A program made the position numbers and the translations under genes. From positions 1 through 50,725 of the forward strand of contig NZ_CANLXP010000024.1 of assembly GCF_947495145.1 (NCBI RefSeq): 50,725 bases of DNA, written 5' to 3'. Below are positions 25,935 to 33,367 of the stretch, in pieces. The stretch comes from an uncultured Arthrobacter sp. (GTDB taxonomy: Bacteria > Actinomycetota > Actinomycetes > Actinomycetales > Micrococcaceae). Position 1 is the stretch's first letter; every line of letters begins with the position of its first letter. The notes below the pieces were generated by a model that searched no databases, was not told the origin of the DNA, and saw only the letters and a list, made by a program, of their open reading frames with translations.

Positions 25935-27429
25935 CGGATGCTCCTTCCGGCGGTGAGTCAGCCCGCTGCTGGTACTTGGCCTTCCATTCGGCGTTCATCG
26001 GGAAGAGTCCATCGACGCTGTGGCCCTGTTGGACCATCTCGAAGATGAAAGTCTCCTCCTTCTCCTGCTGGATGGAGTCATCCGCGAGCTCGCCGGCAAG
26101 AGCCGGGGGAATCACAATGATCCCGTCGGAATCAGCCACGATGATGTCTCCGGGCTGGACGGTGGCGCCGCCGCACGCAATGGTGATGTCCGTGTCCCAC
26201 GGGATGTGACGCCGGCCCAGAACCGCGGGGTGGGGGTTCGCAAAGTACGTGGGCATCTCGAGATCAGCGACGGCCGAGAAGTCCCGGACCCCGCCGTCCG
26301 TGATGATCGCTGCCGCGCCGCGCACCTGAGCGCGAAGGGCAAGGACGTCGCCCACTGTTCCCGTGCCCTTCTCGCCGCGTGCCTCCATAACGATGATTTC
26401 GCCGTCGTTCACTGAGTCGATAGCACGCTTCTGCGCATTGAAACCGCCCCCGTGGGTTTTGAAGAGATCCTCCCGGTTGGGGACGTAGCGGAGAGTGCGG
26501 GCCAGGCCCACCACGCGGCGGTCGGGGCGGGTAGATTGCAGGCCGTCAATGCTCACGTTGTTCAGTCCCCGCTTGCGCAACTGGGAGGACAGGGTGGCGG
26601 TGGCAACGCTCTCGAGCTTCTTCTTCAGCTCCGGGGTCAGTGCCTGCACGCTCGGTTTCAGCCCGGCCGCTTCGCGGGATCCGTACGCCTCTTCGCGCTG
26701 GGCGTCGTCCGTCTTGGGTTGCGCGCCGAAGTCGGCGAACGGCGTTGTTCCCTCGACCACACGGGTGGTGAGCTTGCCGCTGCTGTAACTGCCTGCGGTG
26801 ACCTCGATTTCGACGAGGTCTCCGGGCTGGGCAACCGACGCGCCGGCCGGGGTGCCGGTAAGAATAATGTCGCCTTCCTCGAGGGTGAGGAGCTGGGACA
26901 GATCGGCAACGAGCTGGGCGAACGGGAAGAGGAGATCTTCAGTGGTGTCGTCCTGCACGAGCTCACCGTTGTGCCAGGTGCGGATGCGCATGTCAGTTGG
27001 TTCGACGTCGTGAGCCGGGATCAGCTGCGGCCCGACGGGTGTGAATCCATCGCCGCCCTTTGACCGGACGTTGGAGCCCTTGTCTGCGTAGCGGAGATCG
27101 TAGACACCGAGATCATTGGCAGCGGTAACCCACTTGACGTGGCTCCACGCATTTTCGAGGGTCACCCTGCGTGCCTGCCTGCCGATGATGAGCGCAACTT
27201 CGCCCTCGTAACCGAGCAATTCGCAGCCCAGCGGCCGCTCGACGACTCCCGGCGCTTCGGGGGACCCCAACGCGAGCGACGACGGCGGCTTGAGGAAGTA
27301 GGACGGTTGCTGCGGTGTGCGCCCCCGCTGGGCGGCACGGCTCGGATAGTTGATGTGGACGGCGACGACTTTGCGGGTGGCAGCTAGCAGCTCGGCGCTC
27401 GCGTCGTGGATCCGGGACTCCGTCGTCAT
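25927..27429 (-). CDS. FAH-domain isomerase/decarboxylase fused to RraA/HMG-CHA aldolase-like domain
   Basis: 500 residues from ATG 27429, with AGGAG 8 nt upstream. Residues about 11-231 are a fumarylacetoacetate hydrolase-type domain with acidic metal-site residues in GYEGEVAL and DLGVYDLR, and LTGTPAGAS, as in the HpaG 2-hydroxyhepta-2,4-diene-1,7-dioate isomerase. Residues about 266-451 are an RraA-like domain: VATATLSSQLRKRGL, VGDVLALRAQ, and TDGGVRD, where R382 and D383 correspond to the catalytic Arg-Asp of class II pyruvate aldolases of the HMG/CHA type. Canonical HpaG has two FAH domains, so the second module here differs. It is the first gene of the operon, under the promoter at 27486-27514. 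Confidence 0.9.
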   Translation of the reverse strand: MTTESRIHDASAELLAATRKVVAVHINYPSRAAQRGRTPQQPSYFLKPPSSLALGSPEAPGVVERPLGCELLGYEGEVALIIGRQARRVTLENAWSHVKWVTAANDLGVYDLRYADKGSNVRSKGGDGFTPVGPQLIPAHDVEPTDMRIRTWHNGELVQDDTTEDLLFPFAQLVADLSQLLTLEEGDIILTGTPAGASVAQPGDLVEIEVTAGSYSSGKLTTRVVEGTTPFADFGAQPKTDDAQREEAYGSREAAGLKPSVQALTPELKKKLESVATATLSSQLRKRGLNNVSIDGLQSTRPDRRVVGLARTLRYVPNREDLFKTHGGGFNAQKRAIDSVNDGEIIVMEARGEKGTGTVGDVLALRAQVRGAAAIITDGGVRDFSAVADLEMPTYFANPHPAVLGRRHIPWDTDITIACGGATVQPGDIIVADSDGIIVIPPALAGELADDSIQQEKEETFIFEMVQQGHSVDGLFPMNAEWKAKYQQRADSPPEGASGG

Positions 27430-27472
27430 ACCGTTTACTCCTGACTGGGCCTGCACCGGCGCAATGTACGAA

Positions 27473-27484
27473 ATCGTATACGAT
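27473..27484. promoter_or_regulatory. GntR-type operator at the homoprotocatechuate operon promoter
   Basis: ATCGTATACGAT is a perfect 12-bp palindrome starting 2 bp after the predicted -10 box of the leftward promoter, so it covers the likely transcription start. The ATNGTATACNAT pattern is characteristic of FCD-type GntR regulators such as the VanR group. Its natural reader is the GntR protein encoded in the operon. Confidence 0.7.
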
Positions 27485-27485
27485 A

Positions 27486-27514
27486 AGTATGGGTTGTGAG
27501 GCGGAGCACGTCAA
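27486..27514 (-). promoter_or_regulatory. Predicted sigma-70 type promoter of the homoprotocatechuate operon
   Basis: On the minus strand, TTGACG (27509-27514) is followed after exactly 17 bp by CATACT (27486-27491). The operator palindrome lies directly downstream. It sits about 57 bp ahead of the ATG at 27429. Confidence 0.6.
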
Positions 27515-27603
27515 CCACCCCAGCATGCTTCATTGAAGGGCTGTTGTGTTCTACGTCATAAGCATCGTAGAGTTTCTGCACTGCCATTCAATTATAGAAA
27601 ACG

Positions 27604-27622
27604 GTGTTCAAATACTGAACAC
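27604..27622. promoter_or_regulatory. Inverted repeat upstream of the aromatic monooxygenase gene
   Basis: GTGTTCA-AATAC-TGAACAC has perfect 7-bp arms and a 5-bp centre. It lies 5 bp downstream of a TATAGA sequence (27593-27598) that could be the -10 box of the rightward promoter, and 58 bp before the GTG start. The sequence differs from the GntR-like operator on the other side of this 251-bp intergenic region, suggesting a second regulator. Confidence 0.5.
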
Positions 27623-27680
27623 ACTCATTGGGCGACGCTATCTCGAAGAGACCCACACAGAAGTGAGTGAGGAAAGCTAA

Positions 27681-29600
27681 GTGCACTTCCACCATCACGG
27701 TTACGTATCCGGTGACCCGCGGGTTCAGGCGGCTGCCGGCGTCGGGCTCAACCGGTCGGAGGAGCTGCCCGATGAGGTCGACGTGCTGATCGTCGGCAGC
27801 GGTCCGGCCGGCATGCTGGCCGCCGCACAGCTGTCCCAGTTCCCAAATATCACCACCCGCCTTGTGGAGCGCCGTCCGGGCAGGCTCGCCATCGGACAGG
27901 CGGACGGAATTCAGGCCCGCAGCGTTGAAACTTTCCAGGCTTTCGGGTTTGCCGAGCGCATCATTGCTGAGGCGTACCGCATCACGGAGATGGCGTTCTG
28001 GAAGCCGGACCCTTCCGACCCCTCGCACATTATCCGGACCGCCCGCCCGGTCGATGACCCCACCGGTATCAGCGAATTTCCGCACCTCATCGTCAACCAG
28101 GCCCGCGTCCTGGACTACTTCGCTGAGTTCATGGCAAACGCGCCAACGCGGATGACACCGGACTACGGATTCGACTTCCAGGGCCTTGAGGTCTCCAACG
28201 AAGGTGAATATCCGGTCAACGTCACGCTGCTCCACACGACCGGCCCCCGGGAGGGGCAGGAGCGCACGGTCCGGGCAAAGTATGTGATCGGAGCGGATGG
28301 AGCGCGCAGTAAGGTCCGCAAGGCGATCGGCTGCACGCTTGCTGGGGACGCGGCGAACCACGCGTGGGGAGTCATGGATGCGCTCGCCGTTACCGATTTC
28401 CCGGACATCCGGCTGAAATGCGCCATCCAGTCCGGCCACGGCGGCAGCATCCTGCTTATTCCGCGCGAGGGCGGTCACCTATTCCGCATGTACGTGGATC
28501 TGGGGGAGGTTACCGCGCACACCAAGGGTGATATCCGCAGCACCACGACGGACGAGATGATCGAGAAGGCAAACGCCATCCTCCACCCCTATACGCTTGA
28601 TGTCCGGAACATCGCCTGGCACAGCGTGTATGAAGTGGGGCACCGGCTCACGGACAGATTCGACGACGTTCTTCCGGGCGACATCGGCACGCGCACTCCG
28701 CGCGTTTTCATCACCGGCGACGCCTGTCACACCCATAGTGCCAAGGCCGGCCAGGGCATGAACGTCTCCATGCAGGACGGTTTCAACATTGCCTGGAAGC
28801 TTGGTCACGTGCTGGAAGGCCGAAGCCCGGAGAGCCTGCTGTCCACCTACTCGGCCGAACGCCAGGTGGTTGCGAAGAACTTGATCGACTTCGACAAGCA
28901 GTGGTCCACCCTTATGGCGAAGAAGCCCGAGGAGTTCGAGGATCCAACTGAACTCGAGAGCTTTTACGTGCGAACCATGGAATTTCCCGCGGGGTTCATG
29001 ACCGAGTACTCCCCGTCCATGATTGTTGCCGGGGCAACGCATCAGGAGCTGGCGACCGGCTTCCCCGTCGGCAAGCGCTTCAAATCAGCGCCGGTGGTCC
29101 GGGTGTGCGACACCAACCCGCTTCATCTCGGCCACCACGCGACGGCGGACGGACGCTGGCGGATCTACGTCTTTGCGGACGAGCCGCTGCCGGGTAGTCC
29201 GTCAAAGGCCGCGGATTTCGCCGAGTGGCTTGCGAAGTCGCCTGAGTCTCCGCTGGCGGCAACACCGGAGGGCGCGGATCGCGATGCCTGGTACGACGTG
29301 AAGGTGATCTACCAGCAGGATCACCAGACCATCGACATCAACGCGGTGCACGGTGTTTTCAAGCCGCAGGTGGGACCGTTCAAGCTCGACTATCTGGAGA
29401 AGGTTTTCGGCGTAGATCCGGCCGAGGACATCTTCGAGTTGCGCGGGCTGGATCGGGGAGGCGTCGTCGTTGTCGTCCGTCCGGACCAGTATGTGGCGAA
29501 CGTCTTGCCGCTGACCGCAACGGCGGAACTGGGTGCGTTCTTCGCGGGTGTGCAGGCGGGAGGCGACTCCAAGCCGGGGCTGGTGAGCAACCAGGCGTAG
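27681..29600 (+). CDS. FAD-dependent aromatic hydroxylase, 3-hydroxybenzoate 4-monooxygenase (MobA) type
   Basis: 639 residues from GTG 27681 with GAGGAAA upstream. FAD motif VGSGPAGM at about 38-45, the substrate-domain stretch GQADGIQARSVE, the second FAD motif GDACHTHSAKAGQGMNVSMQ, and a C-terminal thioredoxin-like domain ending FELRGLDRGGVVVVVRPDQYVA. Both the HFHHHGYVSGDP-type N-terminus and the length match Comamonas MobA. Enzymes of this family hydroxylate a phenol ring with NAD(P)H and O2. Next to a homoprotocatechuate operon, the substrate could instead be 3- or 4-hydroxyphenylacetate, giving homoprotocatechuate. No HpaB/HpaC hydroxylase is present in the window. Family is certain; substrate is open. 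Confidence 0.88.
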   Translation: MHFHHHGYVSGDPRVQAAAGVGLNRSEELPDEVDVLIVGSGPAGMLAAAQLSQFPNITTRLVERRPGRLAIGQADGIQARSVETFQAFGFAERIIAEAYRITEMAFWKPDPSDPSHIIRTARPVDDPTGISEFPHLIVNQARVLDYFAEFMANAPTRMTPDYGFDFQGLEVSNEGEYPVNVTLLHTTGPREGQERTVRAKYVIGADGARSKVRKAIGCTLAGDAANHAWGVMDALAVTDFPDIRLKCAIQSGHGGSILLIPREGGHLFRMYVDLGEVTAHTKGDIRSTTTDEMIEKANAILHPYTLDVRNIAWHSVYEVGHRLTDRFDDVLPGDIGTRTPRVFITGDACHTHSAKAGQGMNVSMQDGFNIAWKLGHVLEGRSPESLLSTYSAERQVVAKNLIDFDKQWSTLMAKKPEEFEDPTELESFYVRTMEFPAGFMTEYSPSMIVAGATHQELATGFPVGKRFKSAPVVRVCDTNPLHLGHHATADGRWRIYVFADEPLPGSPSKAADFAEWLAKSPESPLAATPEGADRDAWYDVKVIYQQDHQTIDINAVHGVFKPQVGPFKLDYLEKVFGVDPAEDIFELRGLDRGGVVVVVRPDQYVANVLPLTATAELGAFFAGVQAGGDSKPGLVSNQA

Positions 29601-29619
29601 GGAACTGTCCTGTTCGCTC

Positions 29620-30660
29620 TCAGCGCCTGGGATCGATGATCGTCATCCCCGCAGGTTTCGCCCCGTCGAACCCCGGCAACAGGGAAGCCGCCTCGCTGAG
29701 CCCGACGATGCGTTCGATGAGCAGATCAGGCCGTAGCGCACCCTGCTCGATCAACGCCATCATGCCCGGGTAGTCAGCGGCCGCCATGCCGTGGCTGCCG
29801 AGCACATCCAGCTCCCAGGCGATGACCCGTGCCATAGGGACGCGCGGATTGCCCTCAACAGGTGGCAGCAGCCCAATCTGCACATGCCTGCCCCGACGGC
29901 GCAGACTCAGGATCGCGTCCGCGCAGGTCTGCTCGCTGCCGACGGCATCAACCGCGACGTGGCTGCCGCCCTCGGTCAGGTCGGTGACCGCCGCAGGAAT
30001 GTCCGTATCGCCATCGGCCGTCAGAGTGTGCTCTGCGCCCAGCCTTGACGCGACGGCGAGGGCTTCCTGGTTCCGGTCCACCGCAATCACCCGTGCGCCT
30101 ATGGCGTTTGCGATCATCACGACGCTCAGGCCGACACCTCCGGCACCGATCACAGTTACCCACTCGCCCGGCTTGACTCGAGCGCGGCCGACCAATGCGC
30201 GATACGCCGTCGCGAACCGGCAGCCCAGGCTCGCCGCCGTTGCGAAATCGGTCCGCTCCGGGATGGCCACCAGATTGGTATCGGCAGCATGCAGAGCGAC
30301 GTACTCGGCGAACGATCCCCAGTGCGTGAAGCCGGGCTGCTGTTGGTTGGGGCAAACCTGCGCGTTCCCGGACAGGCACCATTCGCACTGGCCGCAGCCG
30401 CATACGAAGGGAACCGTCACCCGGTCACCGACTTTCCAGCGAACGACGTCGGCGCCCACCTCCACCACGACGCCGGCAAGTTCGTGGCCGGGCACATGTG
30501 GGAACGAAATGTCCTCATGACCGGCCCAAGCGTGCCAGTCGCTGCGGCACAGACCCGTCGCCATCACCTTGACGACGACGCCGCCGGGCACCGCCGTCGG
30601 AGTAGGAACTTCCCGGACTTCCGGCTTCCCCTTCACCTGATCAATGACTACTGCACGCAT
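29620..30660 (-). CDS. Zinc-dependent alcohol dehydrogenase
   Basis: 346 residues of the medium-chain dehydrogenase family. Catalytic zinc ligands lie in GLCRSDWHAW and PGHELAG; the structural zinc is bound by the four cysteines of CGCGQCEWCLSGNAQVC. The NAD motif is VIGAGGVGLSVV with an acidic residue after strand 2 (VIAVDRN), indicating NAD(H). It is convergent with the monooxygenase gene and could oxidise an aromatic alcohol feeding the neighbouring pathway, but nothing in the sequence proves that. There is no Shine-Dalgarno site. TAGACT occurs exactly 6 nt before the ATG, suggesting a leaderless mRNA. Confidence 0.92.
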   Translation of the reverse strand: MRAVVIDQVKGKPEVREVPTPTAVPGGVVVKVMATGLCRSDWHAWAGHEDISFPHVPGHELAGVVVEVGADVVRWKVGDRVTVPFVCGCGQCEWCLSGNAQVCPNQQQPGFTHWGSFAEYVALHAADTNLVAIPERTDFATAASLGCRFATAYRALVGRARVKPGEWVTVIGAGGVGLSVVMIANAIGARVIAVDRNQEALAVASRLGAEHTLTADGDTDIPAAVTDLTEGGSHVAVDAVGSEQTCADAILSLRRRGRHVQIGLLPPVEGNPRVPMARVIAWELDVLGSHGMAAADYPGMMALIEQGALRPDLLIERIVGLSEAASLLPGFDGAKPAGMTIIDPRR

Positions 30661-30794
30661 TGCTGGAGTCTAACGGTCGGCATCGCCTCGACCTGTTATT
30701 GCAATGTGATTGAAGCAACGGGGATTGCATTACTTTTTCATTTCGGTATGCTTCTAATTCCCTTGAGGCGGATCGTGTCTATGGAGGAGTTGCA

Positions 30795-31046
30795 ATGAAT
30801 AGCAAATTCAGATTGACGCCGAGCACCCCGTTGCCAGAGGACCTGGAGAGTCTGACGGACGAAGCAGTGCACGTTGTGCACAGCAGGCTGAGGCGCCAGA
30901 TGGACGCGGAGTACGCCGATGGATTGCCCTCTTGGGAAACGGAAGTTCGCCTGGACGAGGTGCGGGCAGAACTTGATCGCAGGGAGAACGGCGAGCCTCG
31001 CCTGACGCTTTGGAGCGATGGGTCGCAGGTTCTGAGCGCGGGCTGA
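30795..31046 (+). CDS. Small hypothetical protein
   Basis: 83 residues, mostly helical and charged (SLTDEAVHVVHSRLRRQMDAEY, EVRLDEVRAELDRREN). No domain was recognised. A good GGAGG ribosome site precedes the ATG, and the gene ends 4 bp before the MarR gene, so they are probably co-transcribed. It could be a small partner or modulator of that regulator, without evidence. Confidence 0.65.
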   Translation: MNSKFRLTPSTPLPEDLESLTDEAVHVVHSRLRRQMDAEYADGLPSWETEVRLDEVRAELDRRENGEPRLTLWSDGSQVLSAG

Positions 31047-31050
31047 CCGG

Positions 31051-31548
31051 ATGACTATGGACGATTTTGCCCAATGGCCAACTAACCGGCTTCTAAAAAC
31101 CGCTGCACGACTCACCGAAAACACTGAGACCAATCACTTCCGGGATTTGGGAACTACGCCTGCCGGGTTCGCCGTCCTCCGGGTTTTGTCGCAGGGACCG
31201 CAAATGAGCCAGCCGGCGCTTGCGCGCAAGGTCCGTGTTCGTCCGGACACTCTCGGCAAAGTGATCGACCGACTCGAGCGAAGTGCGCTGATTGGTCGGA
31301 GCGGAACCAGTGGCCAGCTGTCGATCACCCCGGCGGGACGCAATCTCCTGCACCACGCGACGGTGCTTGAGGAGGAACAGGAGCGTACCTTTGGTTCGGA
31401 TGAGCAGCTTCGGTCTGAGCTCATCAATCGCATCAGGGCCCTCGGTCTCGATTCCGGGCCGAGCCGGGAGCGCCCTCACTTGAAGCTGGTACCCAAGGAC
31501 GGCTCCCCGGACGAGGGCGACGCTTCGGGTTCGTCGGCGACGGGCTGA
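31051..31548 (+). CDS. MarR family transcriptional regulator
   Basis: 165 residues. The winged-helix core is at about 35-110: GFAVLRVLSQGPQMSQPALARKVRVRPDTLGKVIDRLERSALIGR, then the wing SGQLSITPAGRNLL. The C-terminal tail is polar and disordered (DGSPDEGDASGSSATG). Such proteins bind DNA as dimers and respond to small phenolic or oxidative signals. The target is unknown. The 134-bp region upstream of the operon contains TGCAAT...ATTGCA half-sites that could be its own operator. Confidence 0.85.
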   Translation: MTMDDFAQWPTNRLLKTAARLTENTETNHFRDLGTTPAGFAVLRVLSQGPQMSQPALARKVRVRPDTLGKVIDRLERSALIGRSGTSGQLSITPAGRNLLHHATVLEEEQERTFGSDEQLRSELINRIRALGLDSGPSRERPHLKLVPKDGSPDEGDASGSSATG

Positions 31549-31590
31549 CTGCGACCCTCGGAGCCTGAGCCTTGCGCGTATGAACTCCTA

Positions 31591-32016
31591 CTAAACGGCA
31601 CGCCCTGAGCGCGGAGGGAGCGCGGGATACATGTACCCTGCACCCCAAAACGGGCTGTAGCCGTAGTACCCGTATACGTCTTCGTAGAAGTCGGTTTGGT
31701 CGACAAGTTCAGGATCGTAAACAGGCGCTCCAGCGACATGTCCGCGGGACTGATTGATGTGGACGTCCTCGTCGATGTGCGTAAGTGCGTCGATCGGGAT
31801 GAAGGACTTTTCTTCACCCATTCCCAGGAAACCCCCGGAGGCGATCTCCAGGAAGCGGACCTTTTTCTCGCCGTCGTCAATCAGTAGGTCATCGACCTGT
31901 CCGATGTCTTCTCCGTCCTTGTCTTTCACGTTCAGCCTGCGAATATCCTCTTCCGGTGTCACAGTCTGGTCACTGTGGCTTAGCTTGATCAGCTTTGAAG
32001 TTTCTTTAGGTGCCAT
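31591..32016 (-). CDS. PRC-barrel domain protein
   Basis: 141 residues from ATG 32016, with AGGAGAAG upstream. The PRC-barrel fold covers about residues 8-95 (LIKLSHSDQTVTPEEDIRRLNVKDKDGEDIGQVDDLLID is the first half, followed by FIPIDALTHIDEDVHINQSR). The C-terminus is tyrosine- and aromatic-rich (YEDVYGYYGYSPFWGAGYMYP), as in many actinobacterial stress-associated PRC-barrel proteins. Function is not established; RNA or protein binding is possible. It is convergent with the MarR gene. Confidence 0.83.
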   Translation of the reverse strand: MAPKETSKLIKLSHSDQTVTPEEDIRRLNVKDKDGEDIGQVDDLLIDDGEKKVRFLEIASGGFLGMGEEKSFIPIDALTHIDEDVHINQSRGHVAGAPVYDPELVDQTDFYEDVYGYYGYSPFWGAGYMYPALPPRSGRAV

Positions 32017-32171
32017 GATTCTTCTCCTACTCTCGGTGTCCACATGGATTCGGTGAGTCGGAACTCGACGAAGGGGAAGTCAGCCCCTACCTCAACGGAA
32101 TCATGCCCTATCCCATCCGACAAGGGCCGCTCGCGCGACGGACGGCTATGTCGCTGCTAACGTCTGTGACC

Positions 32172-32464
32172 ATGCAACTCCGATCCCTCTCGCCGCAGGA
32201 TGAAGCCGAGGTGACAGCGGCGCAGTCGGAACTGGCACGCGAGAACTTCGACTTCTTGTTGGGTTACGAGCCCGAGGGCGGGGGTATGCCGGCCGGATTC
32301 TCGCATCGGCGCTGGTCGAGGCACGCGCACTCGGGATTGATCGCGCATTACTCACCTGCGACGCCGACAATCTGGCGTCGAAAGCAACCATCGAAAGCAA
32401 CGGGGGCGTTCTGGAGGAATTGCCCGGCGGAGGGCCAAAGCTTCGCTACTGGATCCAAACCTGA
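32172..32464 (+). pseudogene. GNAT acetyltransferase remnant with internal deletion
   Basis: From ATG 32172 one frame gives a typical GNAT start (MQLRSLSPQDEAEVTAAQSE and FDFLLGYEPEG). The sequence then continues in another frame with the acetyl-CoA site RARGRGYAG and a complete C-terminal half (ALVEARALGIDRALLTCDAD, NGGVLEELPGGG, RYWIQT) ending at 32464. About half of the normal domain, the central strands, is missing at the junction near 32270-32285. The gene is therefore inactivated by a deletion that also shifted the frame. Its 3' end is 10 bp from the convergent toxin gene. Confidence 0.75.
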
Positions 32465-32474
32465 TCCATACCCA

Positions 32475-32765
32475 TCACCGTCCGAGGTGGCGCTGCAGTT
32501 CCTTGTATATCTCGTCCCTCGTGTTGATGACGATCACCAGGATGACCAACTCGCCGTCGTCGACCCGATAACAGACGCGGTAGTTGCCGACCCTGATCCT
32601 GAAGATCCCGGAGTAACCCCTGAGATTCTTGCAACCGGGAGGGTATGGGATTTCGGCCAGGCCGAGTACGGCTTCTTCAATGTTTTCCGCGTCGGCCGGC
32701 TGCCCCTTCGCAAGTTTGGACAGGAATTTGTCCGCCGAGCGAAGGAGTTCGATCGCGTATGTCAC
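32475..32765 (-). CDS. RelE/ParE family toxin
   Basis: 96 residues. RelE-type features: AIELLRSADKFLSKLAKGQ at the N-terminus, the GCKNLRGYSGIFRIRVGNYRVCYRV core with the basic residues expected for ribosome-dependent mRNA cleavage, and a C-terminal VIVINTRDEIYKEL. The GTG start overlaps the antitoxin stop as GTGA. Together with the antitoxin it forms a standard type II module. Confidence 0.88.
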   Translation of the reverse strand: MTYAIELLRSADKFLSKLAKGQPADAENIEEAVLGLAEIPYPPGCKNLRGYSGIFRIRVGNYRVCYRVDDGELVILVIVINTRDEIYKELQRHLGR

Positions 32766-33025
32766 TCTGCGTTCTTGCCAGTACGACGAACAAACGGCAC
32801 CCGCTCGTCCTTGCCCGAAGTCAGGTTGGCGAGCGCGGTTTCGACACTCCGAGCGTCGAGTAGGTCCTCAAGCTGCTCGAGCAGCTCTGCCGAAGCAGCA
32901 GGCACAACGGCGGCTGCGCGATGGCCGTGCTTGGTCAGGTAAGTGGTCTCACCACCGAACTCTGCACGCGAAGTCACCGCGCCGAGATCCGCACGCCCCT
33001 GGCTGACGGTCATTTCCGATGTCAT
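32762..33025 (-). CDS. Phd/YefM family antitoxin
   Basis: 87 residues from ATG 33025. The N-terminal Phd/YefM DNA-binding part (VSQGRADLGAVTSRAEFGGETTYLTKHGHRAAAVVP) is followed by a helical toxin-binding tail. The ATG has no Shine-Dalgarno site, and TACAAT ends 6 nt before it, so the transcript is probably leaderless. A TTG at 33043 would add six residues but lies upstream of that -10 box. A palindrome at 33026-33038 is the likely autoregulatory site. Confidence 0.87.
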   Translation of the reverse strand: MTSEMTVSQGRADLGAVTSRAEFGGETTYLTKHGHRAAAVVPAASAELLEQLEDLLDARSVETALANLTSGKDERVPFVRRTGKNAE

Positions 33026-33038
33026 GTACAAATTGTAC
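33026..33038. promoter_or_regulatory. Palindromic operator and -10 box of the toxin-antitoxin operon
   Basis: GTACAA-A-TTGTAC is a perfect palindrome with 6-bp arms. On the minus strand it contains TACAAT (33037-33032), followed by 6 nt and then the antitoxin ATG. Binding of the Phd/YefM complex here would cover the -10 box and the transcription start. Confidence 0.65.
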
Positions 33039-33088
33039 GCCAATCGCCTGTTATTCCCGCGAAAGATTCTGCCGCTCCGTCAACGAAA

Positions 33089-33367
33089 CTAACGACGGCG
33101 GCCCAGGACGAATCCGCCCACGCCCGCCGCGAGCGCCACACCAGCACCCAACAACACTCCACCGGTCGCCGGGTTGAGGTACTGGGGCCGGCTGCTGATC
33201 ATGCCGTTCGCATCGAAGTAAACCTCGTCACCCACTTCAGGAACAAAGGCGAAATCCTCCACGACGATCGGCTGCGACGCAACCACGAGGAAAATCCCGA
33301 GCACGAGCAGCAGCGCCCCGACGCTCAGCACCGCAATTGCCCGGCGCCGGGCCGTATCACTCAGCAT
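33089..33367 (-). CDS. Small two-helix membrane protein (QP group, third of three)
   Basis: 92 residues: cytoplasmic basic N-terminus, TM1 at about 10-30, the sequence ASQP, an acidic outside loop of about 35 residues, and TM2 at about 68-88 ending GRRR. It overlaps the preceding gene of the same design by 11 bp. No known family was recognised. Confidence 0.68.
   Translation of the reverse strand: MLSDTARRRAIAVLSVGALLLVLGIFLVVASQPIVVEDFAFVPEVGDEVYFDANGMISSRPQYLNPATGGVLLGAGVALAAGVGGFVLGRRR

Noticed and set aside
32465..32942. Extension of the plus-strand GNAT-start frame across the toxin-antitoxin genes
   Set aside because: Beyond the GNAT fragment the frame is antisense to RelE and Phd genes, which have convincing motifs and coupled starts.
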